64,000 nt of DNA, from NCBI RefSeq assembly GCF_016584085.1, contig NZ_NRSJ01000004.1, positions 62,001-126,000 of the forward strand, written 5' to 3'. Positions 1 through 8,661 of the stretch are shown piece by piece; within the stretch, counting starts at the first letter, position 1, and every line of letters starts with the position of its first letter. The translations under genes were made by a program, and so were the position numbers. Source of the stretch: Halochromatium glycolicum (GTDB lineage: Bacteria; Pseudomonadota; Gammaproteobacteria; Chromatiales; Chromatiaceae). Below the pieces are notes generated by a model, which worked only from the letters and a program-made list of their open reading frames with translations, had not been told where the DNA came from and did not search any database.

Positions 1-1233
1 CTGCACCGAGACTGCTTGGGGGCGGCAGGCCGGGATGGCGTCAAAGGTGAACACGCCGTCCTGGTCCGTCAGGTGAGGCAAGAGGCCGGTCGGCCCGAAG
101 AGCTCGACCTGCGCGCCCGCCACCGGCGCGCCGAGGGCGGTCACGACCCGCCCGGTCACGCTGCCTGTCTCGACGGCGAGCGGCTCGCAGCCGAGCAGGA
201 CCTCATCGCCGTCCGTGATCCCGTCGCCGTCGGTGTCCGGGTTGTCCCGGTCGGTACCGAGCAGGACCTCGTCAAGGTTGGTTAGCCCGTCGCCGTCCTC
301 GTCCGCGCCAGCCACGAAGTCGAACGGGTTGCCGGTCAGCTCGACCTCGAGCCCGTCGTCTGCCCCGTCGCCGTCGCTGTCCGGGTCTAGGGGGTCGGAC
401 CCGAAGCCAACCTCGGCGCCGTCCTCCAGCCCGTCGCCGTCCGAGTCGCTGGCCAATGGGTCGCTGCCGGCTGCCAGCTCGGCCCCGTCGTCCAGGCCGT
501 CGCCGTCCGTGTCCGCGGTGAAGAGCCCGGTGCCGGCCTGGAACTCCTCGAGATGGGTCAGTCCGTCGCCGTCGGGGTCCAGGCCGGCATCACTCGGGTC
601 GTTCGGATCCAGACCGTTGTCGCGCTCGAATGCGTCCGGCAGCCCGTCGCCGTCGGTGTCGCCACCCGCTGCTACCGTGATCAGGGTGGTCGCCAGTATC
701 CCCTGATGGATGGCTGTGATCGCGGCACGGCCGTTGCCGAGGGCCGTGACCCTGCCATCGGCATCGACCTCCAGGATGCCCTGGTTACTCGAGCTGTAGC
801 CGGTGCCGGTCGCTGCTGCCGTGACGTCGCGGGTCGCCCCGTCGACGAAGCGGGCGGTCGCGGTGACTTGAGTGCTCTCGCCGATGGTATGGAGCGTCGC
901 CGCGGCGCTGGTCAGGACCAGCGTCTCGGGAATCGGCTCCTCGACGCCGAATGTGATCGGCCCGACCTCGACACTGGCACCGGCCGGCCGCGAGAAGAAC
1001 GCCGAGTGGCCGCGGTCGAAACCGCCATCAGCGCGCTCGCAGACCACCCGCACCCGCATCAGGCTGTTGGACGGGGCAACGTTTGCGATCGCGAATGTGC
1101 CATTGCTCGCGACCTGGATAAAGCGGTTGACGACGGAGGCGGTGCACTCCTCGTTGAGCTGCTGGGCACCGGTGCCGGTGGAGAGCAGCAACGCCCAGAG
1201 CACAGCGGCGTGGCGGAGAGGGTTTATTCTCAT
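1..1233 (-). CDS. Exported TSP3-repeat protein with Ig-like and carboxypeptidase-regulatory-like domains (3' end outside window)
   Basis: An open frame runs from ATG at 1233 to the left edge without a stop; a TAAGGA ribosome site lies just upstream. It begins [20 protein letters not shown], a signal peptide ending near AQQ. A bacterial Ig2-like segment follows (roughly residues 110-205, ending [20 protein letters not shown]). Then come about seven D-x-D-G-D-G-x-x-D calcium-binding thrombospondin type 3 repeats (about 210-345), and the start of a carboxypeptidase-regulatory-like beta-sandwich ([20 protein letters not shown]). It starts 16 bp after the stop of the PASTA protein gene, so the two are probably cotranscribed. 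It should act outside the cytoplasm, perhaps as a calcium-stiffened surface or matrix protein. The GCCGTCGCC-rich plus strand over the repeats is only their complement. Confidence 0.85.
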   Translation of the reverse strand, partial: MRINPLRHAAVLWALLLSTGTGAQQLNEECTASVVNRFIQVASNGTFAIANVAPSNSLMRVRVVCERADGGFDRGHSAFFSRPAGASVEVGPITFGVEEPIPETLVLTSAAATLHTIGESTQVTATARFVDGATRDVTAAATGTGYSSSNQGILEVDADGRVTALGNGRAAITAIHQGILATTLITVAAGGDTDGDGLPDAFERDNGLDPNDPSDAGLDPDGDGLTHLEEFQAGTGLFTADTDGDGLDDGAELAAGSDPLASDSDGDGLEDGAEVGFGSDPLDPDSDGDGADDGLEVELTGNPFDFVAGADEDGDGLTNLDEVLLGTDRDNPDTDGDGITDGDEVLLGCEPLAVETGSVTGRVVTALGAPVAGAQVELFGPTGLLPHLTDQDGVFTFDAIPACRPQAVSVQ

Positions 1234-1249
1234 GGTCCTTAGACTCTCT

Positions 1250-4200
1250 CTAGGGCGCCGGGGGGAGGCCGCTACATGCAGTGGTACAGTTGTAGCTCAC
1301 GCTGCCCTCAGCGAACTGGCAGCTGAACGGCTCGTCGGCCGAGATCGTATATACATCAGGTGCTTGCTTCTGGGCCTCGAACACGCTGTCGCATACACAG
1401 GGGGTCTGGTCAATGTCGCAGCTGCCGGCGTCACAGGTCACCGTGCCCACCGTGCTCCCGTCGGCCTGGACCTCCTCGGAAAGGACATACCAGTCGTCGA
1501 ACAGGTCCTGGCACATGTCGATGAACTCGCCCACGCGATCGGCGCAGGCATCGACTTGGTCCTGTCGGCGGCTGGCGACCTCGCCGTTGCGGCAGACCAG
1601 GCAGTCGTTTGGATCAGTCTGGGGCGGGATGATGTCGTCGTCGGGTTCGTTCTCGCACCCGACCTCGGGGTCGCAACTGTCCCTGGTGCAAGGCCTGTTG
1701 TCGTCGCAGTCGAGCATCTGTGCGCCGGCCGTACACTGCCCGGCGCTGCATGCGTCGCCGAGGGTGCACAGGTTGTCGTCGCTGCAGTCTTCGCTGTCGT
1801 CGTCGATGGTCCGCACCCGCCCCTCGCGGCAGATCTGCCGCTTGCAGTCGTCTGCCGCGCGCTGGTAGGGCCGCTCGTTGTCGGCGTCGATGATGGTTGC
1901 CACCCCCGTGCTGCACACCGTCCGGCGGCAGTCACGCGGGGAGGCGTTGGACAGATCGCGGTTCTCGAAGATGGTGAAGCAGAACCCGGTCCGGCAGAAG
2001 TTGCGGGTGCACATATTGCCGTCGTCGCAGTTGCTGGCGCAGATCGGCGGCGGCGGTGGCGATGGTCCCCCGCCCCAGCCGGACTTGGTGATGCCGAAGC
2101 CTGGATCTGATACCAGGCTCAGCCCGTCTTCGCTCACGCTCGCGGGGCCGACCGAGACGAATTGCCCCAGATCGTGATCGAACGACAATAGATCCACGAT
2201 GGTGCCGGGCGCCAGGCCGTCCGAGTTCGGCAGCGTCAGCCGCGCCGGCGGGTCGAACAGGGTACCGTGCGGCTGCACGGTCCAGGCGAGCGGTGGCAGC
2301 ACACCGCCGGGGAAGGGCATCGGCACCTTGTCGCGGTGTACCTGAGTGATCGAGACCGCACAGTCGAGGCTGCCGTCCGGACACTGTGCCGAGCCTGCCG
2401 CGATCTCGAGTGTAAGCCCCGGTACGCCGTCCATGGTGACCACTACGTCCTCAGCAGGGCTGACCGGCCGCGCGCCGGCATCGTCGATCGGCAGGACGTG
2501 GATCGGCATGCCGAGCCGGTTCTCGACGCCGGCGATCGTCGTAAGCTCGAACTCGAGCGCGGTCCAGTGTCCCTCGCGCGGGGTGGTGTCGGCCTCGACG
2601 TGCAAGTGGATCCGTCCGACCGGCACGTCCTCAAGCATGAATCTACCCTCGGCATCGGTCAGGGCCGCGGCCGGGCTACCCGGTATGGTGATGGTCGCCC
2701 CCGGTATCGGGGTGTCGGTGTTGTCTAGCACGATGCCGCTCAACCGGGTCTCTTGCACCGGTCCGGGCGCCATGCCGGTCGCCTTGAAGATCGCCGGCTC
2801 CAGGCCGGCGCCAGCAGCGGCGGCGACCACATAGACGCTCGGCCCGACCTCCATGCCGAGGGTCAGGGTCGTCGCCGCCATACCGCTGTCGTTGGTGGTG
2901 ACTACAACCTCCTCTGCACCCTCGAAGGTGCCCGAGCCGCGCAACAGCGAAAAGGTGACGTTCGCACCCGGGATCGGGTTGCCCGCTGCGTCGTGCACGA
3001 ACGCGACCAGGGGTTCGGGCAGCTTACTGCCGACGATCCCGTACTGGTGGTCGTCACAGTAGCTCTTGATACCTGCGATGGGTCCGGGTGTACTGCGCGC
3101 GCTGAAGACGACCCTGCCCTCGAAGCCTGGGGCGGTCGCGCTCACCTGTTGCGCCGCGAAGCCGGCGCGGCTGCCAAGCTCGAAGCCCACTGCAGCGAGG
3201 CCCGCGGCGTCGCTCGTCACGACGAGGCTACGGGCCGCCGCGGCACCATCGAGCACCAGGCCGCTGCCGCGCGTGACCTCGAAGCGCACCCCGCGTCCGG
3301 CCACTGGCGTGCCATTCTCCGCTTCCAGAGCGACGACCAACGGCTCGGCCAAGGGCTCGCCCACGGTACCCGTCTGTCCGTCGCCGGAGACCGGCAGGAT
3401 GCGCTGGCCGATCGGCTCACGCCGCGTGAGGGTGCGCGTGACTTGCCGTGTGTTGCCGGCCTGGTCCCGAGCCTCGATCGTAATGGCCTGCTCGCCGAGC
3501 GTGAGCGCGAGCGGCTCGGAGACGAAGCTGCCGTTGGCCACCGCGGCGGCACGGCCCTCGACCGAGACCTGCGGGTCCGCACCGTCGGCCACACCTACGG
3601 CGATGTCGTTGACAAAACCGGTGACGACGACGCTCGGCTGTGTCACCACCGCAGCCTCCTCTGGCTCGGCGACCACGACCGCCGGCGGGTTGGTGTCCAG
3701 CGTGACCTCGATCGTGTCGTTGTTCGCGATACCGTCTGCAGTGGCCGCGACTGCAGTGATCTCGTTGACCCCCTCGTGCAGGGTCAGGGTCGGCTTGGCG
3801 ACACCGTCGGCGATGGGGACGGGTACGCCCTCGACTGTGAGCGATTGGACCGCAGCGCCGACTTCAACGGTGAGCGTGAGCTCGGGGGAGGAGACGAGCG
3901 TGAAGTCGGGTGGCGCGACGATCCTGACCGACGGCAGGTCGGGAAGGGGTCCGCGCGAGAGCGTGATATCTACCCTGGAGCCGGTGGCGAGTTCGCTGCC
4001 AGGGGCTGGTTGCTGGGCCGCGATCAGGCCGTCGGGGAGGCTCGGATCGAAGCGGTCCGCCCGCTCGCCGAGCCCGAGCCCGGCATCGCCGAGCGACTGG
4101 ACCGCGCTCGCGAGTGGCAGGCCTATCAGATCCGGTACCAGCGCCAGCTCGGGGCCGTTCGAGAACGTCAGGGCAACGCTCGTACCGGCGGCGACCTCGG

Positions 4201-5170
4201 TATCCGCTGCCGGGTCCTGTTCGATGACGCTGCCGTCCGGGAACTCGCTCGAGGCGCGTGTCTGGAGCGTGCCCGTTGTAAGCTCGAGCGCCGATATCAG
4301 GCCGAGTGCGTCTTCCTCGAGCAGGCCGATCAGGTCTGGCACCAAGACGAGGGGTGGCCCGAGCGAGACGACCAGGTCTACGGTACTCCCGGGCGGGCGG
4401 GTTGCGCCGGGGGTCGGGTTCTGGTCGATCACCTGTTCGGCGGGTGCGGTCGCGTCGTCGCGGGTCGCTACGTTGCCCAGTGCGAGGCCGGCGGTCTCGA
4501 TCCTTGCCTCGGCCTCGCCTCTCGGAATACCGATCAGCTCGGGTACGGTGCGCGGCGCCGGGCCGTCCGAGACCACGACCTGCACCGGATCGCCGGTCTC
4601 GATCGCGGCCCCGGCGGGCGGCTCCTGGCTGATCACCCGCCCCGACTCGACTGCGTCGTCGAAGACCCTGTCCTTATTCAATGCGAGTCCGAGCCCGGCC
4701 GTGAGCGCATCAGCCGCCGCTTCGATGCGACCGGTGAGGGCCGGCAGCGCAATCGGCAGTGCGACGCGCTGCAGCATGGTCTGGGTTGCAAGCTCGAAAC
4801 GTGCCAGCGTCGGGTTCGACACCACGATCGTCAGGCGCACCGATTCTCCCGGTAGGATTGGGTCTGGCTCGACCCGCATGAGCGCGATGCCGGTGTCGGT
4901 CACATCGTCTGGGTCGACCACCGGGATGGTGTCGAGCGAGGGCGTGACTGCGACCCACAGAGGTCCTGCGATCGCGAATCGAGCCGGGTTGCTGAGGGTC
5001 AGCTGGAAGGTCTGCTCGCCGGTACGCCGGTTGAAGGTCGATCGGCCGAGGCTCGCATCGAGCTCGTCGACCGCGATCAGGTCATCCTCGGGTATGGCCG
5101 AGAGCGCCGGGGGCGCGACCAGTAATAGGCACATCGCAAGCGACAGCATTAGGCTCGCGACACGCATCAT
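1250..5170 (-). CDS. Very large exported protein with PASTA repeats, Ig-like domains and Cys-rich C-terminus
   Basis: A 1306-residue product. The ATG at 5170 overlaps the stop of the upstream gene (ATGA) and places a signal peptide ([20 protein letters not shown]) at the start; an upstream in-frame start at 5203 would not. Order: N-terminal beta region (30-150), four PASTA-like repeats (about 154-204, 208-272, 276-340, 344-408, with VPELIG/VPDLIG motifs), Ig-like modules (410-590), two Big_1-type domains (about 593-695 and 697-797), a carboxypeptidase-regulatory-like domain (808-880), a beta segment, a PPPPP linker (about 1037-1042), and a cysteine-rich C-terminus with D-D-x-x-C-T repeats (1045-1300). 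PASTA domains are best known from peptidoglycan-sensing kinases; no kinase or membrane anchor is visible here. An adhesive or surface structural role is inferred only. Confidence 0.85.
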   Translation of the reverse strand: MMRVASLMLSLAMCLLLVAPPALSAIPEDDLIAVDELDASLGRSTFNRRTGEQTFQLTLSNPARFAIAGPLWVAVTPSLDTIPVVDPDDVTDTGIALMRVEPDPILPGESVRLTIVVSNPTLARFELATQTMLQRVALPIALPALTGRIEAAADALTAGLGLALNKDRVFDDAVESGRVISQEPPAGAAIETGDPVQVVVSDGPAPRTVPELIGIPRGEAEARIETAGLALGNVATRDDATAPAEQVIDQNPTPGATRPPGSTVDLVVSLGPPLVLVPDLIGLLEEDALGLISALELTTGTLQTRASSEFPDGSVIEQDPAADTEVAAGTSVALTFSNGPELALVPDLIGLPLASAVQSLGDAGLGLGERADRFDPSLPDGLIAAQQPAPGSELATGSRVDITLSRGPLPDLPSVRIVAPPDFTLVSSPELTLTVEVGAAVQSLTVEGVPVPIADGVAKPTLTLHEGVNEITAVAATADGIANNDTIEVTLDTNPPAVVVAEPEEAAVVTQPSVVVTGFVNDIAVGVADGADPQVSVEGRAAAVANGSFVSEPLALTLGEQAITIEARDQAGNTRQVTRTLTRREPIGQRILPVSGDGQTGTVGEPLAEPLVVALEAENGTPVAGRGVRFEVTRGSGLVLDGAAAARSLVVTSDAAGLAAVGFELGSRAGFAAQQVSATAPGFEGRVVFSARSTPGPIAGIKSYCDDHQYGIVGSKLPEPLVAFVHDAAGNPIPGANVTFSLLRGSGTFEGAEEVVVTTNDSGMAATTLTLGMEVGPSVYVVAAAAGAGLEPAIFKATGMAPGPVQETRLSGIVLDNTDTPIPGATITIPGSPAAALTDAEGRFMLEDVPVGRIHLHVEADTTPREGHWTALEFELTTIAGVENRLGMPIHVLPIDDAGARPVSPAEDVVVTMDGVPGLTLEIAAGSAQCPDGSLDCAVSITQVHRDKVPMPFPGGVLPPLAWTVQPHGTLFDPPARLTLPNSDGLAPGTIVDLLSFDHDLGQFVSVGPASVSEDGLSLVSDPGFGITKSGWGGGPSPPPPPICASNCDDGNMCTRNFCRTGFCFTIFENRDLSNASPRDCRRTVCSTGVATIIDADNERPYQRAADDCKRQICREGRVRTIDDDSEDCSDDNLCTLGDACSAGQCTAGAQMLDCDDNRPCTRDSCDPEVGCENEPDDDIIPPQTDPNDCLVCRNGEVASRRQDQVDACADRVGEFIDMCQDLFDDWYVLSEEVQADGSTVGTVTCDAGSCDIDQTPCVCDSVFEAQKQAPDVYTISADEPFSCQFAEGSVSYNCTTACSGLPPAP

Positions 5171-5775
5171 GCACTCCGACGGGCCGGGATCGAGCGGCAC
5201 CAAGCAAGCAGCAGGGTGGCGGCCGAGAGCAGGAGCGACCAGGCCGGCGGTTCCGGTACGGCGGTCGTCGTCTCGAGGCGTACGTCCGAAACGATCAAGC
5301 TGGACCCCGTGATCACATCGAACGCGGTGAGCTCGAACTGTAGGCCCGCGAATGAGAAGGTGAGACCGACCAGGTCGAGCGAGACGCTTCCGGACCCCCC
5401 ATCGGCGGCGAAGAATGCACGTCCTGGGTCGAGTGGATCAACGGGAAGCCCGCTTGCCGGGTCGATAAGGAATGCACCGAATTCGTCTGTATTGCCTGCT
5501 GGTTCGATGAAGGTGTAATCGAACAGCACGGCGCTTGCGCCAGTGTCGATGATAGCTGGGTCACCGAGGGCGGGATCGTTCGAAAGCACCAGAAGCCCGA
5601 AATTGATCGACTCGGTGAAGGTTGCGCTCGAGCCATCTGCCGCTACAACGATTTCGGGAGGGCCAGGTAAGGCGATAAAGTCGTTCAGATCGATTGGGAT
5701 CGGGGCCGCACGCAGCGGGCCAAGCGTCAGGCACCCGAACAGGGCGCAGAATAGACCGCGCATGCTCGCAGACAT
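5167..5775 (-). CDS. PEP-CTERM-like exported protein
   Basis: A 202-residue protein with an N-terminal signal (MRGLFCALFGCLTLGPLRAA). The C-terminus is VPEPPAWSLLLSAATLLLAW followed by an Arg-containing tail, matching the PEP-CTERM layout (Pro-Glu-Pro, hydrophobic helix, basic end) recognised by exosortase in exopolysaccharide-producing bacteria. The middle is Asp/Gly/Ser-rich and predicted beta, without catalytic motifs. It is the first gene of the three-gene minus-strand set and overlaps the next gene by ATGA. No exosortase gene is in the window. A second possible start, at 5763, would shorten it by four residues. Confidence 0.75.
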   Translation of the reverse strand: MSASMRGLFCALFGCLTLGPLRAAPIPIDLNDFIALPGPPEIVVAADGSSATFTESINFGLLVLSNDPALGDPAIIDTGASAVLFDYTFIEPAGNTDEFGAFLIDPASGLPVDPLDPGRAFFAADGGSGSVSLDLVGLTFSFAGLQFELTAFDVITGSSLIVSDVRLETTTAVPEPPAWSLLLSAATLLLAWCRSIPARRSA

Positions 5776-5793
5776 CGCTAATAACCTCGCGAA

Positions 5794-5854
5794 TCGAGTA
5801 GTTGGTTTACTGGGTCAAAGTGGCACTGGAGCCTACTCCCGGCCGACTACTCGA
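5794..5854. promoter_or_regulatory. Inverted repeat upstream of the exported-protein operon
   Basis: TCGAGTAGT at 5794-5802 is the exact reverse complement of ACTACTCGA at 5846-5854, 43 bp apart, just upstream of the PEP-CTERM-like gene start (5775). It could be an operator or a loop-forming element. No convincing -35/-10 pair was seen. Apart from this, 5776-6005 shows nothing I can assign. Confidence 0.3.
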
Positions 5855-6005
5855 ACGATGGCCTGGCGCTGTCCCTAAGCAGGATGCAGGTGAAAACAAG
5901 CGTGCATCGTTACGCAATTGTTTATAGCCCCTCGCTTCTTGAGTGTCAAACTAGGTAATTCTGGCGGCAGGGCGCCTGCAAGACCGCTGATCCGGGGGCT
6001 TTCCG

Positions 6006-6503
6006 GTGAAAGTCGACACGTCGCTTCTGCGGGAGACCCGCCCTCGGGCCGAATGGGGTTCCTCCGTCGTCATTCGCGGCGAGGACGCCTTGTGATCGAC
6101 TTTTTCGATGCCGGCGCATTGATCTACCTGCTGTAGGGCGAGGCGCCTTTCGCGGAGCGCGTGCGCGCTGAGGTGGCGGCGCTGGAGCGGATGCATCCCG
6201 GCATGGGGGGGGCGCTGAGTCGTCTTTCCTGGCTCGAATGCCGGGTCGGCCCGATGAAATTGGGTGATACCGCGGCGCTGGCCCTGTTCGATGCCTTCTT
6301 CTAGCGGCCCGATCTGCTGTGGATGGAACGGGCGCACGCGGTGGTGGAACGGCGACAGTGATCCGCTGCGGCACGGCTTGCGTAAACCCCTAGATGCCCT
6401 GCAGGCCGCCAGTTGCCTGCAACTGGGTTCGGAGCACGTAATGCCGACGGGCGACGAGGCGTTCGAGCGGGTTCACGGGCTGAACGTCAAAGTGTTGGCC
6501 TGA
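6006..6503 (+). pseudogene. Degraded PIN-domain toxin gene with short upstream ORF
   Basis: A 29-codon ORF (GTG 6006, stop 6093-6095) ending SSVVIRGEDAL overlaps a GTG (6092) that opens a PIN-like protein: VIDFFDAGALIYLL with the usual N-terminal Asp, then TAG at 6134, continuing in frame through SRLSWLECRVGPMKLGD to a second TAG at 6302. A frameshift near 6370 leads to DALQAASCLQLGSEHVMPTG and VHGLNVKVLA, the conserved C-terminal part of VapC-type PIN ribonucleases. Two stops and a frameshift mean it cannot make a full toxin. The short overlapping ORF may be the remains of its antitoxin. Confidence 0.7.
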
Positions 6504-6597
6504 CGCCGGAAGAACTGCACCGACACGACCAGTTCCAGCCTCGTAGGTCGCGTTAGGCGCGCCCGGCAGTCCGGGTCGGCGACGGCCTGTCCGCGCC

Positions 6598-6655
6598 GTA
6601 ACCCGACAGGTGGCGCCCGGTGAGGCCCGCTAATCCGTGAGCCGCGTCGGGTTAC
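6598..6655. repeat. Imperfect palindromic element, 10-bp inverted repeat
   Basis: GTAACCCGAC (6598-6607) and GTCGGGTTAC (6646-6655) are exact reverse complements 38 bp apart. A related diverged copy (GTCGCGTTAGGCGCG) lies near 6547-6561. This looks like a dispersed non-coding palindromic repeat or the end of a lost mobile element. The stretch 6504-6770 has no credible gene. Confidence 0.4.
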
Positions 6656-6689
6656 CCGGTTGCGGCTCGGGCTTCGGTCCCGGCTTCGG

Positions 6690-6727
6690 CTCGGGTTCGG
6701 GTTCGGGTTCGGGTTCGGGTTCGGGGA
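6690..6727. repeat. Hexanucleotide tandem tract (GGTTCG)n
   Basis: About six consecutive copies of the hexamer GGTTCG, flanked by diverged copies from about 6660. Such a tract is prone to slipped-strand length change. It encodes Gly-Phe, Gly-Ser or Pro-Asn runs depending on frame, none of which sits in a convincing gene. Confidence 0.8.
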
Positions 6728-6769
6728 AGGGTTCCGGCTCCGCCGTCTCCTCGCCGTCGCGGGTTTCGG

Positions 6770-6973
6770 GCCCGCAAGCAGGTCGTGCCCGAGCAGGTCG
6801 AGCTGCCAGCCGGCTACTCGCTCACCTGGTCCGGGCAGTACGAATACATGGAGCGCGCCCAGGACCGGCTGAATCAGGTCGTGCCGGTGACGCTGGCGAT
6901 CATCTTCCTGCTCCTGTACCTGACCTTCTGCAGCAGCGGCGAGGCCCTGTTGGTGATGCTCTCGCTGCCGTTT
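6770..6973 (+). pseudogene. Fragment of a heavy-metal RND efflux pump (CusA/CzcA type)
   Basis: An internal piece of about 68 codons reads ARKQVVPEQVELPAGYSLTW, SGQYEYMERAQDRLNQVVPV, TLAIIFLLLYLTF and ends near MLSLPF. This is the conserved stretch entering a transmembrane block of CusA/CzcA pumps, which are normally over 1000 residues. Both ends are lost: the hexamer tract lies on the left and unrelated DNA on the right. It is a relic, not a functional gene. Confidence 0.75.
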
Positions 6974-7157
6974 CGACCAACGGACGATGGTCTGGAAGAT
7001 CGGCAGGCACCATGAGCACATCGACCCGGCGCTCGCCCAGCCGCCGATAAAGTCGCGCGATGAAGCGGTTGCGGTGCTCGACCAGCTCCCGGTTTGCCAA
7101 GACCATCTACCGAGGGTAGACTTAGTCCATACCTTAGTCCACATCAGCCAACCTGGA

Positions 7158-7388
7158 ATGACCACCATCGTCAACGTTCACGAAGCAAAAACCCATTTCT
7201 CAAAACTCCTTGAGCAGGCCCATCGCGGCCAAGAGATCATCGTCGCCAAGGCCGGTAAGCCTTACGCCCGGCTGTTGCCACTTGCCAACGCGGCACCGCA
7301 GCGTCAACCGGGCCGACTGGCGGGCAGGGTGGATGATGCCTTCTTCGAACCCTTGCCCGAGGAGGAGATTCGCGCTTGGGAAGGCTGA
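7158..7388 (+). CDS. Type II antitoxin, Phd/YefM family
   Basis: A 76-residue protein, MTTIVNVHEAKTHFSKLLEQ onward, with the Phd/YefM N-terminal DNA-binding fold and the typical GQEIIVAKAGKPYARLLPL strand pair. The C-terminal acidic tail (FFEPLPEEEIRAWEG) would wrap the toxin. I chose ATG 7158 because it begins at the family's first conserved residues; longer in-frame starts add unrelated sequence. The stop is immediately followed by the toxin start, the normal translationally coupled order. Autoregulation is expected from family knowledge. Confidence 0.9.
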   Translation: MTTIVNVHEAKTHFSKLLEQAHRGQEIIVAKAGKPYARLLPLANAAPQRQPGRLAGRVDDAFFEPLPEEEIRAWEG

Positions 7389-7778
7389 ATGATGCGGGTT
7401 TTGCTCGATACGCACGCCTTCCTCTGGTGGACAACGAACGATCCTCAGCTATCGAGCAGGGCTCATCAGGTGATCGCGGACCCGGACAACAGCATTTATG
7501 TCAGTGCTGCGAGTGCATGGGAGATCGCCACCAAGCAACGCATAGGCAAGCTCAAGGGCGTACCGGATGCGACCACCCGCTTCTCAGAGCTCGTGGCGGC
7601 AGATGGCTTCGATCACTTGCCAATCACTCACCTCCATGCGCTACGCTCCGGGGGCTTCAAGGTCGCTCATCGAGATCCTTTCGATCGGATGCTCGCAGCG
7701 CAGAGCGAGATAGAACAGCTACCATTGCTCACCTGCGACTCTGCCTTCGAGCAATTCGGCATCGAGACCGATTGGTAA
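7389..7778 (+). CDS. vapC: Type II toxin, VapC-like PIN-domain ribonuclease
   Basis: A 129-residue PIN protein. MMRVLLDTHAFLWW gives the first catalytic Asp, SAASAWEIATKQRIGKL the conserved Glu, and HRDPFDRMLAAQ plus LLTCDSAFEQFGI the C-terminal acidic residues. Length and order are normal for the subgroup paired with Phd-like antitoxins. The pair appears intact. Its 3' end overlaps by about 50 bp the end of the convergent gene at 7729-8055, which suggests it landed next to or inside that gene. The symbol denotes the family only. Confidence 0.88.
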   Translation: MMRVLLDTHAFLWWTTNDPQLSSRAHQVIADPDNSIYVSAASAWEIATKQRIGKLKGVPDATTRFSELVAADGFDHLPITHLHALRSGGFKVAHRDPFDRMLAAQSEIEQLPLLTCDSAFEQFGIETDW

Positions 7779-8055
7779 TGCCGCAAACCTCAGCACCAGA
7801 TGCGTCATCGACCACCCGCAGCTCACTCACCGCGCCGTCCGAGTAGCCAATGCAGCGCCAGACCGTTCCGCCGCCATCGCTCAGCATCACCAGCGTGCCC
7901 GCTTTCGAGAACTCTGTGCTCAGCACGGTACCGCCCGAGCGCGCATCGGGCCCGCCGACCTTGGGCAGCTGATCGATGCAGCCGTTGATGGCCTGCTCGC
8001 CAGCGTGGACCGCGGGAGAAGCAATCATCGCGGCGAGCGCGATGGGCGCAGACAA
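7729..8055 (-). CDS. Small exported protein of unknown function, C-terminus possibly altered
   Basis: A 108-residue frame with a plausible core: KVGGPDARSGGTVLSTEFSK, AGTLVMLSDGGGTVWRCIGY and SDGAVSELRVVDD. Upstream of TTG 8055 the frame stays open and reads RQKKSTTFLSAPIALAAMIA with a cut near VHAGEQ, a signal-peptide-like stretch, but there is no ATG or GTG before the next in-frame stop, so the start is uncertain. The final residues (NRSRCRIARRQSRR) lie over the vapC 3' end and look unnatural, consistent with C-terminal replacement when the toxin pair arrived. Function is not recognised. Confidence 0.5.
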   Translation of the reverse strand: MSAPIALAAMIASPAVHAGEQAINGCIDQLPKVGGPDARSGGTVLSTEFSKAGTLVMLSDGGGTVWRCIGYSDGAVSELRVVDDASGAEVCGITNRSRCRIARRQSRR

Positions 8056-8388
8056 GAAAGTGGTGGACTTCTTCTGTCTTCTCCGTCGTTCGACAGGCAG
8101 TCAAGGCCGCAACACCGTCTCAGGTCCTTATGCCCCAGGCGAGTGGCATATCGACCAGCTGCACCAGGCCCGTCTCCTTCGCATCGCCAGGTCCCCGCGC
8201 ACAGCCGCATGGCTCGGGATACCGAAGAGGCGTGCGTCAGCACGAAGTCCGCCAAACAGCGGCTCATGGCCTAATGTTCGAAGTCGTGCAAGATGGATTC
8301 CTAAAGCGGCGCATCCGGGCACGGCATTTGCTGCTCGATCAGCGCAGCTTGAACCTATTCGCGCGAAGACATCAGAGAGGAGATCAGC
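8056..8388. other. Intergenic stretch without recognisable genes
   Basis: Short frames on both strands here lack domain-like sequence or good ribosome sites. Only the AGAGAGGAGATC ribosome site (about 8374-8385) of the following small gene is clear. Confidence 0.5.
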
Positions 8389-8622
8389 ATGGACATCCAG
8401 CTAGCCGACGTCCTGATCCACATCGACGAGAGCCTGCGCGCCGATCGCCGCGCTTCGGTGGAAGCGCAACTGCGCGACATCGAGGGCGTCGTGAGCGTCA
8501 ATAATCCGGAGGACAAACCACACCTCACGCTGGTCGCTTATCGATCCGACAAGGTCGACCCACAGAGCCTCTTAGAGCAGGTCAAGGCTGAAGGTGTTCA
8601 AGCCGAGCTTGTCGGACTTTGA
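8389..8622 (+). CDS. Small ferredoxin-fold (HMA-like) protein without cysteines
   Basis: A 77-residue protein preceded by a good AGGAG site. The pattern MDIQLADVLIHIDESLRADR, then EAQLRDIEGVVSVNNPED, then PHLTLVAYRSDKVDPQSLLE, is the beta-alpha-beta-beta-alpha-beta layout of heavy-metal-associated domains. It has no cysteine, so the usual CxxC metal site is absent and it is not a classic metallochaperone. It appears monocistronic. Binding partner or ligand is unknown. Confidence 0.75.
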   Translation: MDIQLADVLIHIDESLRADRRASVEAQLRDIEGVVSVNNPEDKPHLTLVAYRSDKVDPQSLLEQVKAEGVQAELVGL

Positions 8623-8661
8623 GCCAGCTGAGGCGCATTCGAGGAGGAGGCTCCCTGCGTT

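Noticed and set aside
215-706. Plus-strand Ser/Pro-rich frame of 163 codons
   Set aside because: It is the exact complement of the TSP3 calcium repeats; the minus-strand reading has a signal peptide and known domains.
2753-5312. Two long plus-strand frames (700 and 748 codons) opposite the PASTA protein
   Set aside because: Arg/Gly/Ser-rich composition, no motifs, and the minus strand shows coherent domains over the whole length.
6690-6727. Tandem repeat considered as a CRISPR array
   Set aside because: Units are 6 bp, uninterrupted by spacers, with no cas genes nearby.
6900-7106. Minus-strand frame reading ERRVDVLMVPADLPDHRPLV
   Set aside because: Protein-like for about 40 residues but no family could be assigned and there is no ribosome site; left unannotated.
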